NCBI GenBank assembly: GCA_029945375.1
Contig: CM057058.1
Location: 124,001 to 188,000, forward strand
Source: Agaricus subrufescens
Taxonomy: Eukaryota; Basidiomycota; Agaricomycetes; Agaricales; Agaricaceae
Direction: 5' to 3'
DNA: 64,000 nucleotides
Under the pieces are notes generated by a model. That model had not been told where the DNA came from and searched no databases. It saw only the letters and a list, made by a program, of their open reading frames with translations. Of the stretch, positions 47,847 to 59,512 are shown piece by piece (within the stretch, counting starts at the first letter, position 1; every line of letters begins with the position of its first letter). A program made the position numbers and the translations under genes.

Positions 47847-49098
47847 ATGGCTAACGATTCCTCTTCCTATGACAAATTGAACATGGCAGTTGACCTCCTT
47901 TCATCAACAACTGTCGTAGCTATCTTCTACACCCTTACACTCATACTATATTGTCTTTCATTTCGTCTGTCCTATGCTAAACTCCGGGATGATCACGGCA
48001 GGATCAAACGCAAAACGGTGTTCACATTGGCTTTGCAAACAGTTCTTTTGATATGTGCCACATTGCATATTATTGAAAATAACCGTTTTGTCCAGATCAT
48101 CTATATTGACAATGGTACTCTACCTGGTGGGCCGCTTGATGGCCAATCTGAGTGCCGTGCCGTAGCTATCTTAGACATGGCCTCGATTGTGAATGTAATA
48201 GAGGAAACGCTGGTATTGGGAGTGTTGGTGAGCTACTAGCGTCTAATCTTTAGCTATGGTTTGCATCGCTGACCCAATTGACCTTCAGTTATGGCGTGTT
48301 TGGGTGATCTGGAGCGGTACACGTTTTGTATTGCCTCTCACTATCATATCTACACTATTGTATCTCTCGAATACAGGTAAGGAATGGGAAGTGTACCTTG
48401 TGCTCGAATTCACTATTAAGCACTTTCTCCAGGATTGTTTATTCTGTTTTTGGTGATAGGGTTGGATGAGGCTGCCTCAAGTCTAGCAGCGTTGCCACGA
48501 GCATACTGGATAACATCCATCGTGACATTGGTAGTTTCCATAGCAAGTTCTGTCTTTATGACTTCGGTAATTGTTGTGCGTTTGGTGTCCATCCAACGAC
48601 AGCATATTAAATTATTGGGTAAATACTTGTTACTGCCACCGAAACAATTCGCTGATTAGTGAGAACTGCGGTTCCTAACAGGGAAATCTGATATTTCTAG
48701 TCAATATTTTAGTATTGCCGCGATGTTAATCGAATCTTATGCGCTAGACACGCTATGGGCCATTGGATCGTTAATCTCTTTTTGCTTCAAATATGCTCCT
48801 ACCACGAATCTTTTTGGTGACTGTGGCGTACAAGTTGACGTGAGTAGCAACCATCCCAGTACACCTATTCCCAAGAATGCGGCCAGATCCTGACTATTTA
48901 TAGATCGTGACGAATTTTCTTCTCATCTATCGAGTGTTATCCGGGCGGGCATGGACTAGACAAGATCAAGACCGACTTAGCAGCTTAAAGTGGGCCTCTA
49001 ATGGAGCCGGTACGACCACCTCTGGAGCGATTGACCTGCAGCAAGAACATATAGCAGAGGAAGGCCCAAGCGTGATGAATTCTCGCAACGATGTGTAG
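47847..49098 (+). CDS. Polytopic membrane protein, family copy 5
   Basis: Five exons (47847-48227, 48289-48376, 48433-48618, 48682-48839, 48904-49098) give 335 aa. Landmarks are AIFYTLTLILYCLSFRLSY, LALQTVLLICATLHII, LWRVWVIWSGTRF, an exon 3 ending RQHIKLLG in place of RRKHIKVMG, GKSDISSQYFSIAAMLIESYAL and LIYRVLSGRAWTRQDQ, with the tail NSRNDV. Its box is TTAAATAGGAA at 47802-47812, the closest to a true TATA. The exon 3 acceptor was set at 48432 because it gives the family length (186 nt); a second AG at 48460 would shorten it. Open throughout. Confidence 0.85.
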
Positions 49099-49399
49099 GC
49101 TATAGGACCTTTTTTTTTATCCTTCGCCTTAGTCAAATTATTAGTTGCGATTTTCTGTGATTCTTTTTACGGGCCCAGGTATCAGAGACCTGTTGTGAAA
49201 GCTTCGACATATCACTCATGCCATTCCTTTTTCCAATTTCCTTATACGGTTCACCTACATCAGTATTTGATCCCGCTCTTCTACCTTTTCTCCATTCACT
49301 CATTTTTTCCAATATTTGTTTTCCTTTGTTTCGTCGTGCCATGTATTAACTGTACAGTTCTTTCTGCCGTAGTATATAAGGCCGGTTCGGCCACCGTGT

Positions 49400-49557
49400 C
49401 ACCTCAGTGATCAACCCGACTCTACGTTGTCACTGAGGTGAGTAACTCGTACAAGTTCCGCATACGTCGTTCTCATAGTCCTGTAGCTATTTTCACATTA
49501 GGTATTAATAGAGTGATCAACCCGACTCTACGTTGTCACTGAGCTATTTTCACATTA
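49400..49557. repeat. Palindrome with nearby direct repeats
   Basis: CACCTCAGTGA (49400-49410) and TCACTGAGGTG (49430-49440) form a perfect 11-bp inverted repeat. A 31-bp unit (GTGATCAACCCG..CACTGAG) occurs at 49407-49437 and again, identically, at 49513-49543. A 16-bp unit (AGCTATTTTCACATTA) occurs at 49485-49500 and 49542-49557. The pattern suggests a small insertion or a template-switch duplication. Confidence 0.8.
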
Positions 49558-50448
49558 AGACTCACTTGTTTTTTCGGAGATTTATTATTTGTTTACCCAT
49601 GCTAGTACATTTCTGTGCCAAGTTGAGAAAAAGCATAGGTTCCTGGTACCGCAGGCGTTACTTTCTGGCAATGGGCGAGACGCAGGGAGTTTGCGGTCGA
49701 GATGAGAATCATAATCACATTGGCACGATTCCAATGCATGGTCGCTTGCTCGGGTTGGCTTCCAGATCTGATCGAGTGTTCTAGTTCAGTCGAAGTGGAT
49801 ACTATCACTGACTGAGGTGGGTTGTTGAGCGAACCTTCCGCCTCAGTTGCTTTGATGACATCTAAGACCACTTTACTAAAAATGACGGCTACCCGAAGAT
49901 GGATTTACCCACCTGTTTCGTTTTCCTCAGGAGATCGCCGGCTTGAATTATAAGCTGCACGCAGCTAAGGCAATCGGAAAGTGGCGACTTAGAATAGGCG
50001 TTCCTGGAATGATACAGCTGAAAGGACTGCCCGAGCAGCAAACCGGGTATTGAGTTGCGAGTTCGCAAAAGTTTTTTGCGGCAAAGGGGATACCCCGTCG
50101 TAGAGCCTGGAAAGGCGGCCGGGCAGATTTTGGCTGAACATCGACCTAATATATGACGCGTGATGATTCAAGAGGGAAATGGTAAGTTGTTAGCACAACA
50201 TACCCTGAATACTAAGCAAGGAAATCACGATAGAAGATACTCACATCAATGTCCATTGGCTGTACCGAAGATGCACATACCTGTGATCGTTGTGCCTGGT
50301 AGGAACATCGTGTAGGTTAGGTGGCGCAAAGGGATAGTGATGGACAGCAACCGGTCTTTGTTGTCCAGTCCGGTGACCGGCCCGGTGTTTCGGCAATCCG
50401 GAAATGAATGTTCACACCTACGTGATGGCTTGGTCTCTGCCACAAACC
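49558..50448. other. Intergenic, upstream of P450-2
   Basis: No gene is supported. Minus-strand frames at 49602-49871 and 49989-50171 are unrecognised. Confidence 0.35.
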
Positions 50449-52834
50449 ATGCCCCCTTTGCGTTGGGTCGCTGGACTTATAACGTTGATCACAGTCATTG
50501 CTCTCCGAAGGAGAGAACGTTTACGTCTGAGAGCTTTGATGCCCCCTGGTCCTAAGCTTGCATGGTTGGGTCTTGGCGATAACAATGGAGATATGCCCAA
50601 ACATGAGGCCTGGAAGACGTTTTCAAAGTGGTCTGAGCAATATGGTGGGCACACTGCTTGTCCAATTATCCATTCATTTTGACGTTGTATTCAAGGACCA
50701 GTCGTGTCCGTAATTGCGGGTCCAACAAATATTATAGGCAAGTGAAATTACCAGGTCGTTTTCCAGATTCATTATGATCTATTTTGGTGCTTAGTTCTCG
50801 GAACGGTAAAGGCGGCTACTGACCTTCTAGAAAAGCGGGGGTCCATCTACTCAAGTCGAACTCGGGACATTATAGCGTGAGTACTTGGACCTACATACCC
50901 TGAGACAGAATTTCGAACATTTTCACCCTAGGGGAGAACTATATTCAGGGTATATGCGAGGAGTCGGGATGCCTTATGGCCAGAAGTGGAGAAACTGGCG
51001 ATTGGTGAATCCCGAATTTATCTAGCTCGACAAATGATCTCGATGACCGAACAATTCTTGTAGCTTATTCACGCTGGATTATCCGTCGAGGCTTCAAAAA
51101 ACTACAAACAGCAGCAATCACTGGAAGCAAGAATTCTAGTTAAGGACTTTATGAACGAAACAGACCCTCGACAGTTCTCTTTTCATATTCGCCGGTAAGT
51201 CGCTTCAAGCATATGTCGAAATTTTGATCTCAATGGAGTAGATTTGCTATGTCAGTTGTGACAAACGTGGGCTACGGGAAACGCATAAAGGCGCTTCAGG
51301 ACAAGATTGTAGTAGACAATCTTGAAATTGATACTTGTGGGTGATTTCAGGCCTGGTGGCATTTTGCAATCTTATTCTTCGTTGTTGTGACCAGACTTCC
51401 TCAAGTAAGCTTCAATCCGGAGCAAAATATGCACCACATTACTAAACCGTTTACAAATCACAGGGCATTGTAAGACCTATTTTCTCAATTCTTTCCGCTC
51501 ATTAACAGCTTCTAAACTAGATCCTCAAGATCTGTAGTTGAAAATGCACGTCGCTAATTGGCTACTTTACGATTGTATCAGTTTCTCATTTTTCAATAGT
51601 GGCCGGTTCTGCTACGCCTCCCGGTAAGTTTCATGAATCACATGTGAACTCTCCGTTTATACGCACACAGAAATGGCTGCAATGGTTCCGTTGGGAGCCA
51701 GAAAGAATGCGTCGCCGCGATACCGAGGTTTATATGAAACTTCTTAACGGAGTCAAAGAGCGCATTGCAAGTGGGAGCGCGAAACCGTCAGTCGCCGTTC
51801 GTGGTCTGGAGAAGCAACAGGAGTGGGGACTCAGTGAGGTTGAACTCGCGTATGCTTGTTCTGCTCCATGGCAAGCAGGAGGAAGTACCGTATGCTTTAC
51901 ATCCCCAACCGGAATTGAACATTCTATTGACTACTTCGTGAGTAGACCACTCAGACTATCAACGTGTTTCTGTGTACGTTATGTTGGCTTCCTCTAGATT
52001 CTTTAATGTCTATATCGTGGACATTTCCCACATTTCAGTGGCTATGTTGCTTAACCCGAAAGTCATGAACAAGGCTCAAGAAGAAATTGACCGCATCGTT
52101 GGTCGAAGCCGCCAACCCGATTTTGGTGATATGGATAATCTTCTCTACATGGAAGCGATATGCAAAGAAGTTCTACGCTGGCGTCCAGTAATACCTCTCG
52201 GAGTTCCTCATAGTAATACTATTGCGGATGAGTACAAGGGTATGTACATCCCCGCAGGAAGCAAAATATACGCCAACATCGAGTAAGTCGTGTACCTCGT
52301 AATGATTCTCTCACTCAAGACTTAGGCGTTACATAGCCTGATGTCCAAGGATCCTGTGGTAAACCTGGCATCTACTTCCATTGGCTCGATGGTACTTACG
52401 CGAACAAAACATTCAGGCTTATCCCCACCCGGATGAGTTCAGACCTGAGAGGTGGCTAGGTCCGGTCCCTGCTCCAGCCTTCCCGGCCGTGTTTGGTTTT
52501 GGGCGGCGTCAATGCCCTGGCATGCATATCGTTAAGAATGCCCTCTTCATCGTCGCATCAAAGTACATCACTTTCCTTATCTCACAAATCTAAATATCTG
52601 ATCGAGGTCTTGCTTTACAGGCTGATCTGGGGATTTGATATCAGAACGCGCAGTGACTCATTGACAGGTCGTCCGGTTATCCCAGACCCAGATGATATGG
52701 TTGGCAACTTGGTACGTGGGCCAAGAGATCTTCCGTGCGTGTTCATCGTACGAGGTAATCCTGAGCAAACTCGAGCTGTCATTGTCGCTGAAGCACAAAT
52801 GGCCGAGATGGAAGCTCTTGAATTCGCTGTGTAA
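50449..52834 (+). CDS. Cytochrome P450 (P450-2), possibly damaged in the middle
   Basis: This is a microsomal-type fungal P450 split by many short introns. From ATG 50449 it has an N-terminal anchor (LRWVAGLITLITVIAL), then MPPGPKLAWLGLGD, RGSIYSSRTRDI, GELYSGYMRGVGMPYGQKW, HAGLSVEASKNYKQQQ, FAMSVVTNVGYGKR, WLQWFRWEPERMRRRD and YMKLLNGVKERIASGSAK. Further on are EEIDRIVGRSRQPDF, KEVLRWRPVIPLG (ExxR), FRPERWLGP and the intact heme loop FGFGRRQCPGMHIV, ending LEFAV at 52834. Introns such as GTAAACC..ACATTCAG before AYPHPDEF are needed. Between about 51340 and 51600 the segment equivalent to LLYAPPDLVPTATNFSG of P450-1 is not found, so an exon may be lost. Function and substrate unknown; earlier upstream ATGs (50404, 50425) are possible. 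Confidence 0.7.
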
Positions 52835-53556
52835 ATGCTTAACTGTTCTTACCTTCTCATTATTGTTCATGCACACCAACTACTCTGTAATAAAGTGTAA
52901 TTGTAGAAATAAACAGTAATTCCTACTCAATAAAGGTCGTTTTCGATACATTTATCAAGTTCACTATTTCATTATCTCAGTCCGGCCAAATGTGCGCTTT
53001 TAGATACTACCAAGGTCAGGTCATGTGCCACCTATTTTATTCAGGAATTGGGTACAGGGAACATTGTCTTGCACTGTCACGTTAAGATATTCAAGTCGTA
53101 CGTGTGCCCGCTCACGTTTTATGCAAATCAAAGATCTGAGTGCAGGAAAGAAGGCCAGAATTCGAGTACTTCAGATCGAAACCATAGATGACCCTCAGCG
53201 CTTGATCAGACAGCTGAAACGAGAGTCGGGGGTTGGCCACGCGAGGCTCTACCCTGTTAAGATAGTACAAAGAGTGCAATCGGGTCGCCCTGATTGTATT
53301 TCCAGTGTCATTTACGTATACTGAATTATTCTTGCTGCATTGTGACTCTCCGAATTGGACGTCCTTTCGTTTTCCTCTCCTCTCCTTCTTGTTCCTTCGA
53401 GGATCAAAATGGTGAACTACAAAAGAAGCTAGTAGATGGATACTATAGGACCCTTTGGCTCGCGAATTAGTAATTCTGATCAAGTTCAGGCAAGACTTCG
53501 CGTACGATATTTCCACATGGTAGCTTTACAGTGAAAACACAAGAAAACCTTACTTC
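52835..53556. other. Intergenic with relic of the upstream module
   Basis: About 53340-53480 resembles pieces of 58280-58450 and 61040-61180 (TTCTTGTTCCTTCGAGGATC, AGAAGCTAGTAGATG, GATCAAGTTC), i.e. the upstream module of the minus-strand membrane genes, but no membrane gene follows it. A frame at 53112-53516 (-) is not supported. Confidence 0.45.
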
Positions 53557-54796
53557 CTACACCTCGTCACAAGAATCCATCGCCGGTCGGTCTTCTTCTA
53601 CCATATTCGTCTGCCGCACATCAACCGTTCCACAGGTGGCTGCAATGGCACCATCAGAAGCCCATCTCATCGTGCTGAGTTGATTCTGAGTCTGTCTAGT
53701 CCAAGCCCGCCCAGATAACACTCGATAGATGAGAAGAAAATTTGAGAATATCTTAGCATAATCGTGAACAAGACTGCCCTCAAAGATGAAAAGGATTGGT
53801 GCTTACATCAACTTGAACATTACAATTACCGAAAAGTGCTTGACTAGGCAAGTGTTTGACACTAAAAGAGATCGCTAATCCGACACTCCATGGGGTATCC
53901 AACGCATAGGATTCGATTAACATTGCAGCAATGCCCCAGTATTGGCCAGAAACGTCAGAGTTCCCTGTCAAGAAACAGAAGAGAAACCATTCAGCAAAGC
54001 GTTCTCTCGAAATGTGAAGCACCTAACCCATCACTTTGATGTGTTTTCGCCGAACAATCAACAAACGTGCAATGACTGCTGAAGTCATGAAAACGTAACC
54101 AGCCAAGGCGAATTCTCCGAGCATTGTGTTAACTATGTACAACCTAGCTTGTACCTGAGGTGATGCCTCCGGACTCCAAGAAATTATGATATACGAGAGA
54201 GCCAATCCTAGTTAGCTAATGGTAGATATTGATCAACATCACATATGGTTCATATTTTGCTCTTACCTACAATCCCAAGATAGAAAAATAGAGATACACC
54301 AGTGAGAAGTATCACAGGGCGGATCCCAGTCCAGACAACCCAAACACGCCATACCTGAAAAATAGCTGCGTCAGCAAGCTTGGGCGCAGGAAAGTGCTCG
54401 AAGAGAACTCACTAACACACCAAGTATCAAACTGTTTTCTATAAAAGTCACAACATCACCTACATGTAGAAATGTAGAAATGCTACGGGCCGCAGAGGGA
54501 CTATGCGGCCCACCCAGTAGACCACTGTTACTGATATACAGGACCTGGACAATACGATTCTTCACGACGACACCCAGTGTAGCACAGATCAAAAGTACTG
54601 TTTGAAAAACCAACTTGCACACTGTCTGTCGGTTTATATTTCCCTGATCACGCCAGAGTTGAGCATAAGAAAGGCGGAATGACAGGCAATAAAGTAAGAA
54701 TGTGAGGGTGTAGATGACTGCTACGGCAGTCGTTAACGAAAAGAGGTCGACCGCCTTGGTCAAACGTTCTTGGTTAGTAAGCAAGCTGTTGGCCAT
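53557..54796 (-). CDS. Polytopic membrane protein, family copy 6
   Basis: Minus strand, five exons from ATG 54796 to TAG 53557. It is close to copies 1 and 8: NSLLTNQERLTKAVDLFSLTTAVAVIYTLTFLLYC in exon 1, VWRVWVVWTGIRP in exon 2 (the usual IWSGTR is changed), LALSYIIISWSPEASPQ and RRKHIKVMG in exon 3, GNSDVSGQYWGIAAMLIESYAL in exon 4 and FSNFLLIYRVLSGRAWTRQTQ in exon 5, with the tail MDSCDEV shared with copy 8. Its promoter box TTAAGTAGGG is at 54831-54840. Open throughout; function unknown. Confidence 0.83.
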
Positions 54797-54844
54797 CGAA
54801 GATACGTAAGGGCATAGGAGTCCAACAGGCCCCTACTTAAGGTG

Positions 54845-55480
54845 CTTTATTTCAGAGACATTCATCTAAGATCAGGAAGAACTTAACAGCCTGGGAGATG
54901 CTAACACAACAAGGAGGTGGCACACTAACATGTGACCTGGGCAATGCGAGTGGGGGCTGTGCCTGTCATCCCCAGATATCAGATTTCTCTTGTGATCCAA
55001 TAGAAGTTGCAGGAGAGATGACAAAATCAGAAGTTGAACATCGATTGGTAGAGCAGAGTTACACCTTCATCATATGTTTGTGATTTGTGGCTTCATCATC
55101 GATTCTTCGTCCTCCATATTTGTTCTTCTGGGAATCCCGGGGGCAAGCTGAGATGGATGCATGTTTCTATACGCTTCGATGACTAGAAGTAATAGTCTTG
55201 ATCAGGTTCTAGTAGACCCAGAATAACAATCGTGATGAGACCATGCTTTATTTACAGGAAGCATAAGTTACACAGAACATCGGTAACCGGACAATACGAA
55301 TAACCTTACCTTGCCGCAGCCAAATCAGAAATGAAAGTATTTTGACGCAGAAACAGAGACATACATATAGTCAAACTTTCGCATGTGGTGCAGGCTTATG
55401 ATTGAAGTGGGGCGGAAGGATGTTAGTAACCTTAAATTTGTGTGAAAAACCTGGAGGGTGGCGTTGATGAGGCAAGGCAT
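54845..55480 (-). repeat. Upstream module of copy 6
   Basis: The reverse complement matches 16440-17060 (copy 1) and, in the same orientation, 60785-61440 (copy 8). TGCTAACACAACAAGGAGGTGGCAC and ATGACAAAATCAGAAGTTGAACATCGATTGG are typical shared blocks. No ORF is conserved between the copies. Confidence 0.7.
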
Positions 55481-55779
55481 TAGATGTTAAATAACAAGAA
55501 TCTCAGAAGGCAAGCTATTTTAGCGGAGGATGGGAGTGTCGGGCGTATGTGTTTCAGGCAAAGCAGTATTCTTAAAAGCTATATCGTTTCATCGGAGGAT
55601 GTACTCGTCACTACATATAGAGCGCATGTGCTCCGAATGCGACGGGGCATCATCGGATGGCCCACGTTATAAGTGTATGCGCCTACACCTGCTACATAAT
55701 CCTGCGGCCACTTTAAATCCGACACTTATATACATATCTTGTGTGTTCTGTTAATGGGTAGTGAGAATATTGATTGGAT
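55481..55779 (-). repeat. Spacer duplicated at 61450-61740
   Basis: Nearly identical to 61450-61740 (TTTCAGGCAAA.CAGTATTCT, AAGCTATATCGTTTCATCGG, TATATACATATCTTGTGTG). It lies between the HDAC relic and the upstream module in both right-hand units. No coding potential is evident. Confidence 0.65.
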
Positions 55780-56345
55780 AGTATCCAATCCGGCTACGAA
55801 GTATCTACGAGCAAGTCATTCATCAAGCTCATCTTATACTTCATCATCTTTGACAAATCCAAAAAGATGGCCAACAGCTTCTGGTGACACGTCGGCATTT
55901 GCACCAAGTAAACTCAAATAAGATCGTACGAATGTTCCAACACTGTAATCCAGCCCACTTAATGGCTATGTCGGATGTGCCGGAGGATATTCATGAGACA
56001 CACGAGTGTAAAATTGGAGTGGAGGGCAGTTAGAGCTTCGGGGGTTGCTGCGCCAGGTCTCTGAGAGACTAGTCGGGGGTCAGAAGGGCAGCATTGAGGA
56101 GAGTGATTCACAAGGACGTACATCTTGGGGAGCGTTGGTGTCGTATGCAAGCACAAGGTCATAGGTAAGCTGGATGCGGAGGGGCTTCATCGGGTGGCCA
56201 GGCCTGTGTGTGTATGCGCCCACATCTACCGAAAGCCAAGTCGGCGCAGGTGAAGAAGCAGCTGAGGACTGACGTACTGCGGCCGAAATAGCAGGCGAGC
56301 GAGATCACGAAAGTCGCGCTCTGGCCACGTGACCAAGATCGTTCT
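55780..56345 (-). pseudogene. Histone deacetylase (RPD3-type) pseudogene D, core deleted
   Basis: Reading on minus from 56345, a CACGTG-containing stretch leads to GHPMKPLRIQLTYDLVLAYD near 56195-56130, the HDAC N-terminus, then a diverged stretch that includes AALHSNFTLVCL. At about 55960 the sequence jumps directly to the C-terminal acidic end (FVKDDEV, stop, DELDE, stop, LARRYF, near 55900-55790). In copy F about 770 bp of catalytic core lie between these points. D is therefore an internally deleted relic. Confidence 0.75.
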
Positions 56346-56820
56346 CTGCAGGTTCTCTGGTGTCTATGTCCATCCGTCTCCTCCGCTCGACATTGCCTTA
56401 GGCTCTGTGGCAGGGGTATCCTCATCGTCAAACTACTATCAAAAACATGGAAACTAATTTGCTTTCCCGGTGTAAGATTGATGAGCCATGGTGTAAACTT
56501 CACTGAGAAGGATGGAACGGCGAGAATGTATCGGTATTCGTGTTTAGGGAAGCAGCTTAACATAGAAGCTGGTGGAGTCCACTAATACCGCTAGTTCTTG
56601 TTACAGAAGCGTAGTGCACAATTGTTGCAAGGTTTCTACAGGCTTTGGATATCTCTATGCATCATATTTTACAAATTCCTCGGCTATCCCGGCAGCTATG
56701 TGGGTGAAGATGTGAATGTACTCGCCAGTGTGGAGAGCCACGAAGTCTTTGTAATACATGAACATACAGGAAAACCACATACATAGAAACCCGTAACCTG
56801 AGTGCAAAAAATCCTATATC

Positions 56821-58007
56821 CTATATATCATTGCGAGAATTTATCATGGGCGGGTTTTCCTCTGCTATATTTGTTTGCCTGAGATCAACCGTTCCAGAGG
56901 TTGTCGTGTCGGTCCCATCAGAAGCCCACCTCAATGTGCTGAGTTGATTATGTGTCTGTCTAGTCCAAGCCCGTCCGGATAACACTCGATAGATGAGAAG
57001 AATATTTGATAAGACCTTGAAAACATCATGATCAAGGCCACTTCCGGAAGTGAAGCATTAGGAGGACTGGTACCCACGTCAATTTGGACAGCACAATTAT
57101 TAAAAAAAATTCGAGTAGGAGCGTAGTCGATGCCATTAGACATCACTATTCCAATGTTCCATAGGGTATTCAGTGTGCAGGATTCAATGAGTATTGCGGC
57201 AATCCCTAGATATTGGCTAGCAACATCCGATTTCCCTGCCAGAACCACAGTATAAAGCATTGAGCATAGCTTTTTGTAGTAATGGTAAATGCTGACCCAT
57301 TATTCTGATGTGTCTTCGTCGAATAGATAACAAACGTGTAAGGATTGCTGAAGTTGTAGAAACATAACCAGCTAATAAACCAGCCGTAGAGGATATGTAT
57401 AGTATTTGGTGTACTCGAGGTGTTAAAATGCCCTTGCGCCACGAAATCACATAATACACAACAGCCAATCCTAAAAAAGTGGTCCAGATTAGGTATGGCG
57501 TGAAATGTGTTCTGTCTTTTGCTCTTACCTGCAGTTATGAGATATAAAAATATCATTACAATAGTGAGGGGTATCACTACGCGGGTGTCACTCCAGACAA
57601 CCAGGACGCGCCATATCTGAGAAGTGACAGAGTCAGTTACCAATGGTGTAGGAATATACCCGATGCAGACTCACTAATCCAGCCAATACCAAAAAGGTTT
57701 CGAGACAACTGGCAGCATCGTCTATTTTTTTGAATGTTGCAACATTGACGCCAAGTCTTTGGGCACTACAATTAGAAGCAATGACATCCAATGTGGCACA
57801 AATTAAAAGCATGGTTTGAAAAGCCGATGTGTATATTGTCTGTCGGTTAATCTGTCCCCGCTCATCTCTGAGTTGAGCATAGCAGAGGCGAAAAGACAGG
57901 CAACAGAGTATGAATATGAAGGTGTAGAGGACTGCTATAGCAGTTGTAGCCGAAAGGAGATTGATTGCCAGATTCGACTGTTCTTCGGCAGGTGAGCTGT
58001 TGGACAT
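56821..58007 (-). CDS. Polytopic membrane protein, family copy 7
   Basis: Minus strand, five exons from ATG 58007 to TAG 56821. Exon 1 (SNLAINLLSATTAIAVLYTFIFILCCLSFRLCY, SAFQTMLLICATLDVIA) lacks about ten residues that in other copies follow as YIDN.GxLxGGP. Exon 2 reads IWRVLVVWSDTRV, exon 3 ends RRRHIRIMG, exon 4 is GKSDVASQYLGIAAILIESCTL and exon 5 NILLIYRVLSGRAWTRQTH, with the tail NSRNDI. The box TTAAGTAGGAG is at 58044-58054. It is the most diverged open copy on the right arm. Function unknown. Confidence 0.82.
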
Positions 58008-58054
58008 CGTTAGTGTGTTGTATGAAGATGGGGGGTGAACAGGCTCCTACTTAA

Positions 58055-58689
58055 ACCCTTTCATCTATGTGGTTATAACCTGTACAAAAAGGAAGATACA
58101 ACCTAGTTGAGATGATACCGCATCAATGCAGCACATCAATTTGTGGAGTGGGCACCGGCGGTAGCTGCAGTTGTTATTCCAATAGGTGATCAGATCGTAA
58201 TTATGAGCAACTAGAAGACAAAAGGGTAGGGAACACAACCTGTGCCAATTGCATTTCTGTCTCCCACCTATGCTCTCATTGTTTTGCTACAGTGACTCCC
58301 TCCGAGTCGATCTTCACCCTTTCTTCTTCCTATTCGCTCTATCTTTTTCTTCCGAAGATCAGGGGGGTAAATTTACAAGGAAGCTAGTGTATGATAGATG
58401 CAAGGCATGATGTGTCGTACTTCAATAACGGTGGATCTGATCAAGTTCTAGTAAGGCCGCCCATATGGTGTTCTCACGTTTCATCGGAATAACAATCATA
58501 CAAAGCCTCATACTTATCTTTGGATTATTGAGGATATTTGAAAACATGGCTGGGGTATCATGTAACAGTTCATTCCCAATGTCATGCTGTGCCGTTGAAG
58601 GTGTACACAGTAAATGCACCCTGAGGGCCTGAATGCCATAGGAGCTCATCATATGACCCTGACTGTACATGTCATGGAAATATATATAT
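58055..58689. other. Flank of copy 7 with upstream-module remnants
   Basis: Contains weak matches to the upstream module (near 58280-58460). No gene is supported. Confidence 0.4.
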
Positions 58690-59070
58690 ATAGACAGATA
58701 AACACAGTTTGCAGACTTACAGATCCAGAGACACTGTTGTATGATCCATTAATGTTACCGTCTTTTGAAATAACAGCGATCGCATATTAATTTCCCTTGC
58801 CACGGCCCTTGCCCTTCTGAGTTCCCTTGCCTCACTGACCGAACTTGTGAAAAAAGCAAATCATGATGCAGCCTCTTATAGAAGGCTTCTTCGACATCAT
58901 CATAGTAACAATGATTGATACTGCTGTAGAGAACGTCGGGACAGGAGCAGAGAAGTTACAAGGATGCCGAGGATGGTGACGTTGATGTAGCAGAAACCGG
59001 CTGCTTTGCGTTTGGCGTAGCAAAGACCACCAGCCCAGCTTGGTTAGACGGGAGTCCGGGCTGGTCATAT
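58690..59070 (-). pseudogene. Histone deacetylase (RPD3-type) pseudogene fragment E
   Basis: On minus, from about 59040, AGGLCYAKRKAAGFCYINVTILGIL matches the HDAC core AGGLHHAKK.EASGFCYINDIVLGIL almost residue for residue. The next part is shifted (VSIIVTMMMSKKPS is the remnant of the IDxDxHHGDGVEEAF block), then CFFHKFGQ from the MTCSFHKFG block, and RARAVAREI from RGRGKGKG. The N-terminal and C-terminal domains are missing. It lies downstream of membrane copy 8, in the same orientation. Confidence 0.78.
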
Positions 59071-59512
59071 GACCTAATACCTGGCCCTATGTCTTTCCTA
59101 CCCAGCGGACTCATGTCCTATAGCGGGCTTGATGTATCTGCCGCAAACATCAGTTATAACTGAACAATATATCTACCAAAAACCCAGGAATGAATGTGTT
59201 TTAACGCGGAGCCTCATCAATTTCAGCTTCTCTGTACTGTTTGCCGGTCCATATTCCCCTTTCTTCCATCGTCGTGACTAATTTTCGAGCTGCTGGCTTG
59301 TCAATCTTTGATCTCCCAGTGCTGAAGCCACAAAGCAAAGTCATTCGGTCGAATGCAAGTTATCAAATGACGCACTATCTTGAAGTAAACGAGTGATCAA
59401 TGAGTTTGATGCAACGAGTTATATTCATGGGTTTAAGTGCATGAAAAAATTGTGCAAAAATCCAACTGGTGATCTGGAGAAAGTGAAACATGCTAAAGGA
59501 GAACTGTATATC
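59071..59512. other. 3' flank of copy 8
   Basis: No gene or clear repeat recognised. Confidence 0.35.
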
